Part shown: in pieces, positions 19,050 to 27,718 of the stretch | Layout: each line of letters opens with the position of its first letter | Numbering within the stretch: the first letter of the stretch is position 1 | Program-made: the position numbers and the translations under genes | Notes under the pieces: model-generated | Database searches by the model: none | What the model was told of the DNA's origin: nothing | What the model saw: the letters and a program-made list of their open reading frames with translations, nothing else | Assembly (NCBI RefSeq): GCF_005576615.1 | Contig: NZ_CP040330.1 | Span: forward strand, 124,001 to 188,000 | Length of the DNA: 64,000 bases | From: Natrinema versiforme | Lineage (GTDB): Archaea > Halobacteriota > Halobacteria > Halobacteriales > Natrialbaceae | Direction: 5' to 3'

Positions 19050-19862
19050 ATGGCAACACCGTCCCGCCGTCGGACCGACGGGCCGCTCCGTTCGATACTC
19101 GTCGCCGCCGGGCTCGCGATCGTCGGACTCGGGTCCCAACAGGTGACGACGATCCCCGCGTTCCTGTTGGATTCGCAGTTGATCTACGCGCCGGCGCAGG
19201 CGTCGATCGGCAGCCGCGCGCTGGTGTTGATCCTCGGGTTCGTCGGGTTCGTCCTCGTCGGCGGCCTCTATCTCGCCGTCACCGACCGCGGCTGGTCGTA
19301 CGTCGACCTCCGAACGCCGACGCGCCGGGACTGGGGCTACGTCCTCGCCGGCATCGTCGGCAGCCTCGCCTTTTACGTCCTCATCAGCGTACTCGTGCAG
19401 TTTCTCTCGCTGCCGACCGCGGACAACTCGGTCACGACCTATATCGGCGACGACCAGACGATGGTGCTGGTCATGATCGTCATCGTCTTCGTCTTCAACG
19501 CGCCGACCGAGGAGTTCCTCTACCGGAACATCGTCCAGAAGCGCCTCTACGACGCCTTCTCGCGCCCGCAGGCGGTCGTCATCGCCAGCGCCATCTTCGG
19601 GCTGATTCACTTCCCGGTGTACGCCGTCCTCTCCGAGTCGCTGCTCGCGACCGCCGTTCCGGTCGCGGTCGTCTTCGGCGGCGCGATGATCTTCGGATAC
19701 CTCTACGCGAAAACGGACAACCTCTTCGTTCCGATCGCCGCCCACGCCGCCTTCAACGCCGTCCAGTTCGGACTGCTCTACATCGCGATGGAGTACGACC
19801 TCGAGACCGCCGACCCGTCGACGTCGATGCTGGTCGAACTCGCGTCGGCCGCGCCGCTGTAG
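19050..19862 (+). CDS. CPBP-family intramembrane glutamic endopeptidase
   Basis: 270 residues, about seven hydrophobic segments. The CAAX protease/bacteriocin-processing (CPBP, Abi) motifs are present: E154-E155-x3-R159 (NAPTEEFLYRNI), H187 in LIHFPV, and H232-x3-N236 (AHAAFNAV). These residues form the catalytic centre of Rce1-like glutamic proteases in the membrane. Substrate unknown. A GTG six codons upstream (19032) is a less likely start than the ATG at 19050. It follows the large sensor by 78 bp on the same strand and precedes hjc; no functional link is apparent. Confidence 0.9.
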   Translation: MATPSRRRTDGPLRSILVAAGLAIVGLGSQQVTTIPAFLLDSQLIYAPAQASIGSRALVLILGFVGFVLVGGLYLAVTDRGWSYVDLRTPTRRDWGYVLAGIVGSLAFYVLISVLVQFLSLPTADNSVTTYIGDDQTMVLVMIVIVFVFNAPTEEFLYRNIVQKRLYDAFSRPQAVVIASAIFGLIHFPVYAVLSESLLATAVPVAVVFGGAMIFGYLYAKTDNLFVPIAAHAAFNAVQFGLLYIAMEYDLETADPSTSMLVELASAAPL

Positions 19863-19891
19863 ACCGCGATCGCTCACGACCGCCGCGCCGT

Positions 19892-19913
19892 CCGGTCCTT
19901 TATTACCGACCGG
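19892..19913 (+). promoter_or_regulatory. hjc promoter with TATA inside an inverted repeat
   Basis: A TATA-like CTTTATTAC (about 19898-19906) is placed about 27 bp before the hjc ATG, consistent with a leaderless message. It is flanked by CCGGTC (19892-19897) and GACCGG (19908-19913), extendable by a bulged CCG/CGG. The repeat could be an operator covering the TATA box or coincidence. Confidence 0.45.
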
Positions 19914-19928
19914 CGGTGAGGGAGTGGT

Positions 19929-20450
19929 ATGTCTCAGGCGAAGGGCGACCGCCGCGAGCGGGAACTCGTCAACGAACTCGACGAGGCCGGCTTCGCGGTG
20001 ATGCGTGCGCCCGCCAGCGGCTCCGCGACCGAGCGCGAACTCCCCGACGTGCTCGCCGGTGACGGCGAGCAGTTCTACGCGATCGAAGCGAAGTCGAGTT
20101 CCGGCGATCCGATCTACCTCACCGGCGAAGAAGTCGAGGCGCTGACCTTCTTCGCCCAGAATTTCGGCGCGAAACCCCGCATCGGCGTCCGCTTCGACCG
20201 TGAGGACTGGTACTTCTTCCACCCCGGCGACCTCCACGTCACCGACGGCGGGAACTACCGCGTCAAGAAGGAGACGGCCCTCGCCGACGGCACCGACTTC
20301 CCCGAGTTCACCGGCGAGTCCGAGAAGGTCACGCTCGAGGAAGTCGCCGACGGCGGCGACGACGGACCGGACGAGGACACCCTGCGCGTGCTCAACGCCG
20401 TCCAGCAGGGCGTCATGGACGTCGACGAGGCCGCGGACCTGCTCGAGTGA
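19929..20450 (+). CDS. hjc: Archaeal Holliday junction resolvase Hjc
   Basis: 173 residues. The nuclease core occupies the first 110 residues with the archaeal resolvase active site: E10 (RERELVNEL), D40 (ELPDVLA), and E53-x-K55 (AIEAKSSS). It cuts four-way DNA junctions symmetrically as a dimer during recombination and fork restart. The C-terminal 60 residues (from about [16 protein letters not shown]) are an acidic extension longer than in thermophile homologues, with a helical tail ([21 protein letters not shown]). The start ATG is leaderless-like relative to the upstream TATA element. Other replication/repair genes (priL, pcn, the MutS-like gene, orc, uvrB) lie in the same window but not in an operon with it. 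Confidence 0.95.
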   Translation: MSQAKGDRRERELVNELDEAGFAVMRAPASGSATERELPDVLAGDGEQFYAIEAKSSSGDPIYLTGEEVEALTFFAQNFGAKPRIGVRFDREDWYFFHPGDLHVTDGGNYRVKKETALADGTDFPEFTGESEKVTLEEVADGGDDGPDEDTLRVLNAVQQGVMDVDEAADLLE

Positions 20451-20532
20451 GCGGTCCTCGGAGCCCACGAGTCGGCCGTCGTTCTCGGCGCGTAACCGGG
20501 TAATTTATCCGGGATAGTTAGAATTCCTACGT

Positions 20533-22071
20533 ATGTCGACGGGCTCCGGATGGGGGTCCCCGGTCGCCACCGGCGTTTCCGTCGTAGCGTTCGCGTTCGC
20601 GACGATCGGGGTGGCCGCGATCGGCTGGATAACGAGTCTGCTCCTGTGGACGGTCGCGATCGGTCCCGGTTCAGCGCTGACTGCGGCGACCGTCTTCGCG
20701 GCCGTTCCGCTGCTCGTCCTCGGGTACGTCGCCGTCTCCGCGGAGGGCTACCCCACGCTTTCGATGGCCGCCTACGTGGTCTGTCTCGCGGGTGCGACGG
20801 TCGCCTTCCTCGCCGCCGTCTGGACGACGGTGTTCCTGTTCGTCGTGATCCCGCTCGGAATCGACGGTGCGGCGACCGCGGCGGGGATCGTTACGCTCGC
20901 GCTCGCCGTCGCCATCGCGGCGGTCTCGGTGGCGGCCGTCACCGCGGTCGGGGAGTCGACGGACTGGACGCTCGTGTTTCGAATGGCCGTCGCGGTTCTC
21001 CTGCTCGTGCTCGTCACCGTCGGCTTTCTCGCGACGCTCTGGCTCCTCGCGTTCGCCCTCTCGGCGCTGGTCGTCGGGCCGATCCTCGGGGTGTATACGG
21101 CCGGCGGGATCACGCTCCTCGTGCTAATCGCGCTCGGTTACCGCGAGTACACGCAGGTCGCGTCCATCGAACAACGGGCGGACGCGACGCCGACGACCGC
21201 CGACGACCTGCCCGGCATCCACGCGACGACGACGGCGGTCGCATCCCAGCTCGGCGTGCCGCTGCCGACGATTTCCATCTCCGAAACCCACGCTCCGGAA
21301 GCGATGGTCGTCGGCTTCCGGCCGAGCGAGACCCACCTCATCCTCTCCTACGGTGCCGTCACCGCCCTCTCGGACGACGAACTCGAGGCGGTCATCGCCC
21401 ACGAACTCGCCCACGTGGCGAACAGGGACGCGATGGTGATGACGGCCGTCTCGACGCCGGTCGTCCTCGCCGACGGCCTGCGGGCGCGGGTCCGCGACGA
21501 TCTGCCGTTCCGCGGCGGTCGACGGCGAGTCGAGGAAGAGGAGTGGGAACCGCCCGCGGCGGAACCCGACCCCGAAACGGAGTGGGGCGACGAGGAGATT
21601 TTCGGGCCGAACGACGAGTGGCGAGCGGCGACGCATTCGCCCGATCCGGACGACGACGAGGACGACGAGAGCGACGGTTGGCTCCTCAGTCTGGTGTTGT
21701 TCGTCGCCGCGACCGCCGCGTGGCTCGGAAGCCGCGCGATCACCGCCGTCCTCTCGCGGGCGAGGGAGACGGCCGCGGATCGCACCGCCGTCGAGGTGAC
21801 CGGGTCGCCGGCCGCCCTCGCCGGCGCGCTGCGGGCGCTTGACGACCGCATCGCGGCGACGCCGAACCGAGACCTGCGCGAGGTTGCGAGCGTCTCGTCG
21901 CTGTCGATCCTGCCGCTCGAGCCGATGACGACCGACCCGGAGACTCCCGATTCTGTCCTCGGCGGGCTCCGACACCGGCTCTCCCGACTCCGGGTCCGGC
22001 TGTTCCGGACCCATCCGCCGACCGAACAGCGCCTCGCCGAACTCGAGGCACTCGAGCGGGAGCGCCGCTGA
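20533..22071 (+). CDS. htpX: M48 (HtpX-like) membrane zinc metalloprotease
   Basis: 512 residues. About five hydrophobic segments fill the first 210 residues, followed by a cytoplasmic protease domain with the zinc motif H290-E-L-A-H294 and N-R-D downstream. An acidic insertion (about residues 330-378, EEEEWEPPAAEPDPETEW... region) precedes another membrane segment (LLSLVLFVAATAAWLGS), then the conserved RARETAADRTAVEVTG region that supplies the third zinc ligand in M48 enzymes. HtpX-type proteases degrade misfolded membrane proteins. An AT-rich promoter (TAATTTATCC near 20501-20510) precedes the ATG. Confidence 0.92.
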   Translation: MSTGSGWGSPVATGVSVVAFAFATIGVAAIGWITSLLLWTVAIGPGSALTAATVFAAVPLLVLGYVAVSAEGYPTLSMAAYVVCLAGATVAFLAAVWTTVFLFVVIPLGIDGAATAAGIVTLALAVAIAAVSVAAVTAVGESTDWTLVFRMAVAVLLLVLVTVGFLATLWLLAFALSALVVGPILGVYTAGGITLLVLIALGYREYTQVASIEQRADATPTTADDLPGIHATTTAVASQLGVPLPTISISETHAPEAMVVGFRPSETHLILSYGAVTALSDDELEAVIAHELAHVANRDAMVMTAVSTPVVLADGLRARVRDDLPFRGGRRRVEEEEWEPPAAEPDPETEWGDEEIFGPNDEWRAATHSPDPDDDEDDESDGWLLSLVLFVAATAAWLGSRAITAVLSRARETAADRTAVEVTGSPAALAGALRALDDRIAATPNRDLREVASVSSLSILPLEPMTTDPETPDSVLGGLRHRLSRLRVRLFRTHPPTEQRLAELEALERERR

Positions 22072-22114
22072 TCGATCGGCGTCGAACTCGGAAAATCGGA
22101 ACCCGGGAACCGGT

Positions 22115-22738
22115 CTACGCCGCCGTCTCGAGGCGGGTCCGCGGGAAGACGTAGACCTTCAGCGACGATGGGACGACGCCGTTTCGGGCGACGGTGGCGT
22201 GGGGGTAGACCGCGCCGACGACGGGCACGTCGGGGTCGTAGCCCTCGTTCGTCCCGTACTCGGCGACGGTGCAGTCGGCCGAGCCGATTTCGACGGCGTC
22301 GGCCCGTAGGTCAGAGACGTCGACGACGGTGAGGCGGTCGCCCGTCTCGCGGTCGATAACGGTGTCGCCGGGGCCGATCGCGTGCTCGTCGCAGTAGAAC
22401 GGCGCGGTCGCGTCCTCCGCGACGAACATCGTCTCGTCGCAGTCGTGGCAGGTGACCGAGACCTCGCCCGGTGGCGGGGTGCGCCCCTCCGTGATCTCGA
22501 TCGCGACCCGGCGGATGTGCTTGCAGCGGGCCTCGCGGAAGACGTGATCCGGACAGGTACACCTGCCCGCCTCGAGATCGACGAGGTAGGTGTGGTCGCT
22601 CGCGGACTCGACCTCGTAGAGGCCGTCGCCGAGGGGCAACACCGACATCGGTTCGGTGCGCGCCCGGCGCGAGCGCTCCGTGAGATGGTCGGCAGACGGT
22701 ACGTGAAGCGGCGCTTTCGGTGACGCTATTGTTTTCAT
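22115..22738 (-). CDS. SWIM zinc-finger protein
   Basis: 207 residues. A SWIM finger is clear: C60-x-C62 ... C72-x-H74 (RCTCPDHVFREARCKHI), preceded by the usual beta-hairpin (YEVESASDHTYLVDLEAG). A second zinc-ribbon-like set follows (C97-x2-C100 and C116-x2-H119). The C-terminal half (IGPGDTVIDRETGDRLTVVDV...) resembles a small beta-barrel. SWIM domains bind DNA or protein partners; haloarchaeal genomes carry several and their roles are unclear, though some work with recombination factors. An alternative start is M31 (MSVLPLGDGLYEV). It is convergent with htpX. Confidence 0.85.
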   Translation of the reverse strand: MKTIASPKAPLHVPSADHLTERSRRARTEPMSVLPLGDGLYEVESASDHTYLVDLEAGRCTCPDHVFREARCKHIRRVAIEITEGRTPPPGEVSVTCHDCDETMFVAEDATAPFYCDEHAIGPGDTVIDRETGDRLTVVDVSDLRADAVEIGSADCTVAEYGTNEGYDPDVPVVGAVYPHATVARNGVVPSSLKVYVFPRTRLETAA

Positions 22739-22931
22739 GGGTGCGTCGGGATGGGGTTCGCTGGTCGGCTGGCTATTCGACGCAGATAGGGCCTCGAGGG
22801 CAATAACGGCCGCGCCTGCATGCTCAAGTGCGACCTTTATGCCGGGTGCACCCGCCGCGATCAGCCTCCAGCTAACGCCGCTTGCCCCCCTTCGAAGCGC
22901 TTTTCACCGGGCCGACGAAAGCGATTAGTCA

Positions 22932-23201
22932 ATGGTCGAACGCGAACAGCTCATCGAAATCGCCGTGTCCGTGGGTTCGGTCGTCCTGATGATCGCGGCC
23001 ATGGTCTACGTCGGCTCCGCCTACGGAACCGAAAACAGTACGCTCTCGCCGGAGGGCGGTCAGATGCTCGTCGGGGTTATCATCGGGTTTATCCTCCTGA
23101 TGACCGCGGTCGGCATCGCGCTGGCCTACCTGCTGAACGATCCCGAGGACGGCCTCGAGACGAACGACGATGACGATGTCGACGCACAGGGCACGTTCTG
23201 A
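22932..23201 (+). CDS. Small two-helix membrane protein, unknown function
   Basis: 89 residues with two hydrophobic helices (IAVSVGSVVLMIAAMVYVGSAY and MLVGVIIGFILLMTAVGIALAYLL), a short polar loop between them and an acidic C-terminal tail (LETNDDDDVDAQGTF). The topology would place both ends on the same side. The family is haloarchaeal and uncharacterised as far as I recognise. The 193 bp upstream, divergent from the SWIM gene, contains a CCTTTATG element near 22834 but no clear operator. A T-tract follows the stop. Confidence 0.75.
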   Translation: MVEREQLIEIAVSVGSVVLMIAAMVYVGSAYGTENSTLSPEGGQMLVGVIIGFILLMTAVGIALAYLLNDPEDGLETNDDDDVDAQGTF

Positions 23202-23214
23202 ACCCGTCGGTACG

Positions 23215-23219
23215 TTTTT
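23215..23219 (+). terminator. Possible T-tract terminator
   Basis: Five T residues 14 bp past the stop of the two-helix membrane protein gene, the kind of oligo-T signal used by archaeal RNA polymerase. It is weak, and the next gene starts 25 bp later, so read-through is possible. Confidence 0.3.
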
Positions 23220-23243
23220 CTCCTTGGGCAGTTGACATTCGGT

Positions 23244-23630
23244 ATGGTGCGTTCCGACGACACGCCGACCCGACGCTATCGCTCCCGACTCGGCCGAGTC
23301 GCCGCCGTCGTCACGGTCGCGTTGCTCGGTTCGTCGCTGCTCGTGCGGTCGACAGCGATCGTCGACCCCGTCACCGCCATCGGCGGGTTGATCGTCTTCT
23401 CGGCGCTTGCAATCGGCCTCGAGTGGCGACGATCCGCGACGGACGATCCGTCGTCCGCTGACGAGTCCGAGGACGAGGATCGCTCGAACGTCTGGGACGC
23501 GATTCCGTCGTGGCAGTACGGGGGCCGTCACGTCGAGTCCGGCGGTATCACCCGCGGCGAACAGGAACGGGCGCTGCAGGACATTCAACGGCAGGCCGAG
23601 GAACTGTCGGACGAACCGCCGGAAAACTAA
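23244..23630 (+). CDS. Small membrane protein with conserved tail, unknown function
   Basis: 128 residues. Two hydrophobic segments (VAAVVTVALLGSSLLV and VTAIGGLIVFSALAIGLEW) are followed by an acidic linker and a conserved-looking soluble tail (NVWDAIPSWQYGGRHVESGGI... then TRGEQERALQDIQRQAEEL) that should form a helix. I recall similar proteins next to primase genes in haloarchaea but cannot name a function. It is convergent with priL (40 bp between stops). An in-frame TTG upstream (23232) is less likely than the ATG. Confidence 0.75.
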   Translation: MVRSDDTPTRRYRSRLGRVAAVVTVALLGSSLLVRSTAIVDPVTAIGGLIVFSALAIGLEWRRSATDDPSSADESEDEDRSNVWDAIPSWQYGGRHVESGGITRGEQERALQDIQRQAEELSDEPPEN

Positions 23631-23670
23631 TCGGTCGATGGTTTCGATCGAGCGCGGACCGACCGCGGAG

Positions 23671-24756
23671 TCAGTCGCCGCTCGCTGACTGGCCGTCGTC
23701 CTCCGCTTCTCGCCAGTCCTCGAGTTCCTCGTCGTCGGCGTCGTCGATCCGCTGCTCGTAGTAGGCCATCGGGTGCGGAATCCGCTCGCAGAGGTCGTCT
23801 TTGTTCACGCAGTCGCCGTAGGACTGCATGGTCGCACACGAGGGGGCCGAGTACTCCGTCGGCGAGCTATCACCGCGGATGTGGTCGGTCTGGTAGCGGG
23901 TCATCTCCTCGCCGAACGACGAGTTGACGCGATAGAGGTCGACGACCTGGTCGGTGGTCATCCCGATGCTCGTCAGGAAGGCGGTGATCGCGAACCGGGA
24001 GTGGTGGGGCAGGTGCTCGCCCTTCTGGATCTGGTCGAGCAGGGCCTTCATACACGGCGGGAACAGGTCCGGCACGACGGTATCGATGTCCTGTGTCAAC
24101 TCGAGGTCGGCCAGTACCTCTCGGATCTCGGCGGTCTCGTCCTCGAGTGCGGACCCGATCGCCTCGGGCACCTCGAAGGGAAGCCCGTCCTCGATGCGAC
24201 CCCGGATCGCCTCCCGGAGAAGCGTGAGCAGTTCCTCCTCGTCGACGGGGACTTCGCCGGCTTCTAACGGCTGGTTGACGAGTCGCCACTCGTCGTCCCA
24301 GAGGTCTTCGGCCAGCGGCAGGTAGGTGCCGACATCGATTCGGTACGCGTCGCCGCTCGTCTCGCGGACCGCATCCCGGAGGTCGAACTCCGCGAGCAGT
24401 TCGTCGAGTTCCAGCCCCGTCGACTCGACGCTTTTCAGTTCGGTGGTATCGGCCATGTCGGCGGTGAACCGCTCGTAGGCCGTCGCGGCCTCGGCCCGGG
24501 CGTACTTGCGGACGAGCACGCGTTCGTCGACCATCGATACGAGGACCCGGGCGACGGGGTAGGAAAGCAGTTCGATGCGGGCGTCGCGGTGTGGCTCCCC
24601 GGTCTCACCCGACTCGAGCGCGGTAATAACGCGTTGGCGCGCGCGATCGACGACCGCCCGATCCTGTTCGACGACGGTCGCCAGATCGACCGCCTCCGTC
24701 GCGACGGACTCGCGGGCCGCCTCGAGAAACGGGTATCGGGCGTGAAGTCGCTGCAT
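23671..24756 (-). CDS. priL: DNA primase large subunit
   Basis: 361 residues. PriL is the non-catalytic partner of PriS in the archaeal/eukaryotic-type primase that makes primers at the replication fork. The C-terminal iron-sulfur domain is recognisable: a first cysteine in FPPCMKALL, the family's HHSRFAITAFLTSIGM segment, then cysteines in SAPSCATM, GDC and LCERIPHPMAYYEQR. These match the four ligands of the [4Fe-4S] cluster plus one extra. The N-terminal half is helical (MQRLHARYPFLEAARESV). A Ser/Asp-rich tail ends the protein. PCNA is encoded 1.6 kb away on the same strand, but priS is not in this window next to it. Confidence 0.93.
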   Translation of the reverse strand: MQRLHARYPFLEAARESVATEAVDLATVVEQDRAVVDRARQRVITALESGETGEPHRDARIELLSYPVARVLVSMVDERVLVRKYARAEAATAYERFTADMADTTELKSVESTGLELDELLAEFDLRDAVRETSGDAYRIDVGTYLPLAEDLWDDEWRLVNQPLEAGEVPVDEEELLTLLREAIRGRIEDGLPFEVPEAIGSALEDETAEIREVLADLELTQDIDTVVPDLFPPCMKALLDQIQKGEHLPHHSRFAITAFLTSIGMTTDQVVDLYRVNSSFGEEMTRYQTDHIRGDSSPTEYSAPSCATMQSYGDCVNKDDLCERIPHPMAYYEQRIDDADDEELEDWREAEDDGQSASGD

Positions 24757-24990
24757 CGGTAAAACGATATTACTCCGATGGGATAAACGCGCTGATTAGC
24801 ATAATCATCTCTTATTACGACCGTCGTTCCGGCGGACGTATCTCGCCGCCCGTTGCCCGGGAATAGTCGGCGACGCCGCAGGTAATAAAGTCGGCACCGG
24901 CAGTCGACGGCGGCACGCGAGATCGCCCGACGTCGTTTGGCTCCCGTTTCGATGATCGATTTCAAGGGAGTCCGACACGTCGTCTCGAGT

Positions 24991-25860
24991 ATGCCACAGG
25001 CGACGAGAGACGGCGTGTCGATCTACTACGAGTACGACCGGAGCGACGGCGAGCGGCGAGCGCCGGTCGTGTTCGTGCAGGGACTCGGATTCGGCCGGTG
25101 GATGTGGCGCTGGCAGCGCGAGGCCGTCGCCAGCGAGTACGACGTGGTGGCCCCCGATAACCGGGGGACCGGCCGGTCGGATACCGGCCTCCCGCCGCTG
25201 GTTCCGCGGCTCCCGGCCAAACTCCGCGCCCCGGTCCTCCGCAAACTGGCCGGCTACTCGATCGGCGGACTGGCCGCCGATTTGGAGGCCGTCCTCGACG
25301 ATGCGGGGATCTACGACGCCCACATCGTCGGCGCGAGCATGGGCGGGATGATCGCCCAACGCTACGCGATCGAGTACTCCCGAGCGAAGTCGCTGACGCT
25401 CTGTTGTACGTCCCACGGCGGCCCCGACGCGGCCCCGGTGCCCGACGAGACCCAAGCCCACATGTTCGACACGCCCGACGGCGCGAGCGAGCGGGAGACG
25501 CTCCGCCACCGGATGCGGCCCGCGTTCAACGAGCGGTTCACCAACCGGAACCCACATCTCATCGACCGGATTCTCGAGTGGCGACTGGAGCAGGACGCCG
25601 ACGACCCCGCTCGCGAGGCCCAAGCCGCCGCCGTCCTGAACTTTGACGTCAGCGATCGCCTCGACGGACTTCGAATCCCGACGCTCATCCTCCACGGGAC
25701 GGACGACCGGGTCGTCCCCGTCGAGAACGCGCGGCTGCTCGAGGAGAAGATCTCAGACAGCCGTCTCGAACTCGTCGAGGGCGGCTCGCACCTCTTCTTC
25801 ATCGAGAACGCCGACGACGTGAACGAGCAGTTGCTCGCGTTTCTGGACGAACAGGAGTAA
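24991..25860 (+). CDS. Alpha/beta hydrolase
   Basis: 289 residues with an alpha/beta-hydrolase fold: the oxyanion region FVQGLGFGRWMW, the nucleophile elbow G-A-S116-M-G, an acid residue in HGTDDRVVP and a catalytic His in EGGSHLFFIE. It resembles esterases or lactonases of the 3-oxoadipate enol-lactonase/haloperoxidase type, but substrate cannot be read from sequence. Three in-frame starts exist (24937, 24952, 24991); the ATG at 24991 (MPQATRDGVSIYYEYD) starts the domain directly. It is divergent from priL and convergent with a HalOD1 gene. Confidence 0.88.
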   Translation: MPQATRDGVSIYYEYDRSDGERRAPVVFVQGLGFGRWMWRWQREAVASEYDVVAPDNRGTGRSDTGLPPLVPRLPAKLRAPVLRKLAGYSIGGLAADLEAVLDDAGIYDAHIVGASMGGMIAQRYAIEYSRAKSLTLCCTSHGGPDAAPVPDETQAHMFDTPDGASERETLRHRMRPAFNERFTNRNPHLIDRILEWRLEQDADDPAREAQAAAVLNFDVSDRLDGLRIPTLILHGTDDRVVPVENARLLEEKISDSRLELVEGGSHLFFIENADDVNEQLLAFLDEQE

Positions 25861-25917
25861 CGAGAGTCGCGCCGGCGGCGGGGACTCGAGTGAGGGTGCG
25901 GTCGAGAGAACTCGTCC

Positions 25918-26235
25918 TCAACTGGCCGTCGCGGTGGCGTCTCGAATCCGTATCTCGCCGTCGGTTCGGACGCCGATATCGAACGCGTCGTAGGTGAACC
26001 ACACCTCGTGGGTCCCCGCGTCGCCGACGCGTTGGCCGTGCTCGACGAGGGAGTCGAGCGCGTCGGGATCGACGGCCTCGTACAGCGGCGGGAGGTCGGC
26101 CGGCTCCGCCTCTCGGAGCGCGGCGACCGCGGTGACGACGGCCTCGCTCGGCCGCTCGCTGGCGGGATCGAACGTTGCGACGCAACTCGTGTCGCGTGGC
26201 TCCGACTCGTCCGTGGAATCGTTCGCGGAGGGCAT
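25918..26235 (-). CDS. HalOD1 output-domain protein
   Basis: 105 residues: a disordered N-terminus, then the HalOD1 pattern 'SEAVVTAVAALREAEPADLPPLYEAVDPDALDSL' and the hairpin 'VWFTYDAFDIGVRTDGEIRI'. It is a second single-domain HalOD1 gene in the window (the first is at 14204), about 30% alike by eye with the same 'LxPLYxxVDPxALDxL' signature. No sensor domain is adjacent. It is downstream of pcn on the same strand (154 bp gap). Confidence 0.85.
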   Translation of the reverse strand: MPSANDSTDESEPRDTSCVATFDPASERPSEAVVTAVAALREAEPADLPPLYEAVDPDALDSLVEHGQRVGDAGTHEVWFTYDAFDIGVRTDGEIRIRDATATAS

Positions 26236-26389
26236 ATGTCATCCGAGAACGAGTGTCCCGGTAGCCGCTCTCCTTTCCATATCGAATTTTTAAGTAGTCC
26301 GACGGACGGAACGGCATCGAGTCGCTCCCTCACACCGATGGAGTCGGCGGCGGGAGCCGATACCGAGAAACTGCGAAAACGGCAGTGCG

Positions 26390-27133
26390 TTACTCGCTCT
26401 GGATGCGCGGCGCGAGCATGTAGGTGACCTGTCCCTGCCCCTCCGCGAAGCCGAAGTAGATCTTGACGGGGAACTCCTCGCCGAGGTCGAGCGTGACCTC
26501 GGTGTCTTTCGGGATCGCCTTGTTCATGTCTTTGAGATAGTCGAGCGAGAACAGCGAGTGAGCGGGGCCGACCTGCAGGTCGATCAGATCGTCTCGAGTA
26601 AGCTCGAGGTGGACGTCGTCGGTGTCGCCCGCCGCGTCGACGTAGAAGTACTCTTCAGTCTCGTCGACGCCGAGCGCGATGTGGTCGGAGACCATATCCG
26701 CGGCGGTCACCGAGCGGTTGACGTCTTTGCCCTCGAGGACGACCTCTCCGGGGAGATCGAGGTCCGGAATGTCCGGTTCCTGTCGGATCGAATCGGGGTC
26801 GATGAGCGCGAGCGTGTACTCGAGGCCGTCGATCTGGATCTGGAGTTTGCGGGTCTCCTCGTCGAGTTCGAGTTGGATGAGTTGGCCGGATTCGGCCATG
26901 CCAGCGATGTCTTCGAGCCGCGAGAGGTCGACACCGATCAGCCCGCCGTCGGCTTCGTACGATTCGAACGCAGCCGCATCGAGCGAGAGGTCGACCATCC
27001 CGACGTTCGCGGGGTCGACGGCCCGGATTTCCAGACCGTCCTCCTCGAGGTGGATCTTGCACTCGTCGACCAGCACGCTGATCGAATCCAGCGCGCTGGT
27101 GAGCGTTTCGGCGCTCACGATGGCCTTGAACAT
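26390..27133 (-). CDS. pcn: PCNA sliding clamp
   Basis: 247 residues, the normal archaeal PCNA length. It starts [19 protein letters not shown] and shows the two-domain clamp repeat, the interdomain-connector region ([18 protein letters not shown]) and the C-terminal strand ([14 protein letters not shown]). It forms a trimeric ring that tethers polymerase, FEN1, ligase and other partners to DNA. The open frame runs 288 codons upstream to 27997, but that extension is arginine/serine-rich shadow sequence; the ATG at 27133 is unambiguous. priL lies nearby on the same strand, and this replication neighbourhood is common in haloarchaea. Confidence 0.97.
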   Translation of the reverse strand: MFKAIVSAETLTSALDSISVLVDECKIHLEEDGLEIRAVDPANVGMVDLSLDAAAFESYEADGGLIGVDLSRLEDIAGMAESGQLIQLELDEETRKLQIQIDGLEYTLALIDPDSIRQEPDIPDLDLPGEVVLEGKDVNRSVTAADMVSDHIALGVDETEEYFYVDAAGDTDDVHLELTRDDLIDLQVGPAHSLFSLDYLKDMNKAIPKDTEVTLDLGEEFPVKIYFGFAEGQGQVTYMLAPRIQSE

Positions 27134-27338
27134 ATAGGTCGGGGTACGGACGGTCGACATAAAAAGCCACCCTTTACGCGCGGACGGAACCGCGGTCGGC
27201 GGCGCGGAGGGTGGTTCGGACGGTCGCTCGACGGACGGGGAATTCGCATGCTCACTCGAGAGGATATCGCGAAGACGAGACGCGAGACTTCCCGATCCGG
27301 TTCCGCCCGCGATCGCGTCTCGTATCGCCCCACTCGCC

Positions 27339-27581
27339 TCAGTATTCGCCGCGCAACCGGATCTCTTCGTCGGTGATCTCGCCGATCGCGTCGTTTCGGA
27401 GGGGATACCGGCTCCCGGTGTCCGGGCCCCAGCCGAGTCTGGTCTTGAGTTCGCCGCCGATCTCGTCGTTCGGGTCGACGTAGGCCGTTCCGTCCTCAAC
27501 GTCGAGGACGACCCCGATTTCGGTGCCGTTGCTGTCGATGACGCGCTTTCCGCCGTCCTCGGTCGTGATCTCGTCGCCCAT
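27339..27581 (-). CDS. PRC-barrel-like small protein
   Basis: 80 residues with the sequence pattern of a haloarchaeal PRC-barrel-like domain: '[29 protein letters not shown]', a short beta-barrel module found in photosynthetic reaction centre H subunits and RimM, and often as a stand-alone protein in archaea. Its function is unknown. It is upstream of pcn on the same strand (205 bp gap) and divergent from the DUF106 gene. Confidence 0.78.
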   Translation of the reverse strand: MGDEITTEDGGKRVIDSNGTEIGVVLDVEDGTAYVDPNDEIGGELKTRLGWGPDTGSRYPLRNDAIGEITDEEIRLRGEY

Positions 27582-27718
27582 GGTCGCCGGTCCACGCTTC
27601 GGCGGGATAACTGCTGGCCCGGCGTTCGAAACCCGCCGGACCGGTCGGAGCCGACTGCAGAACGGATCGCCGAAACGAAAGGGTTGATAGTTCGGTAGCG
27701 GAGATTCCCGGCTAGCGA

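Noticed and set aside
18927-20468. 513-codon antisense ORF over the sensor end, CPBP and hjc
   Set aside because: Crosses three genes with clear catalytic motifs on the other strand; composition typical of shadow frames.
22737-22928. 63-codon ORF between the SWIM gene and the small membrane protein
   Set aside because: No motif, mixed composition, and it would overlap the promoter of the membrane protein gene at 22932.
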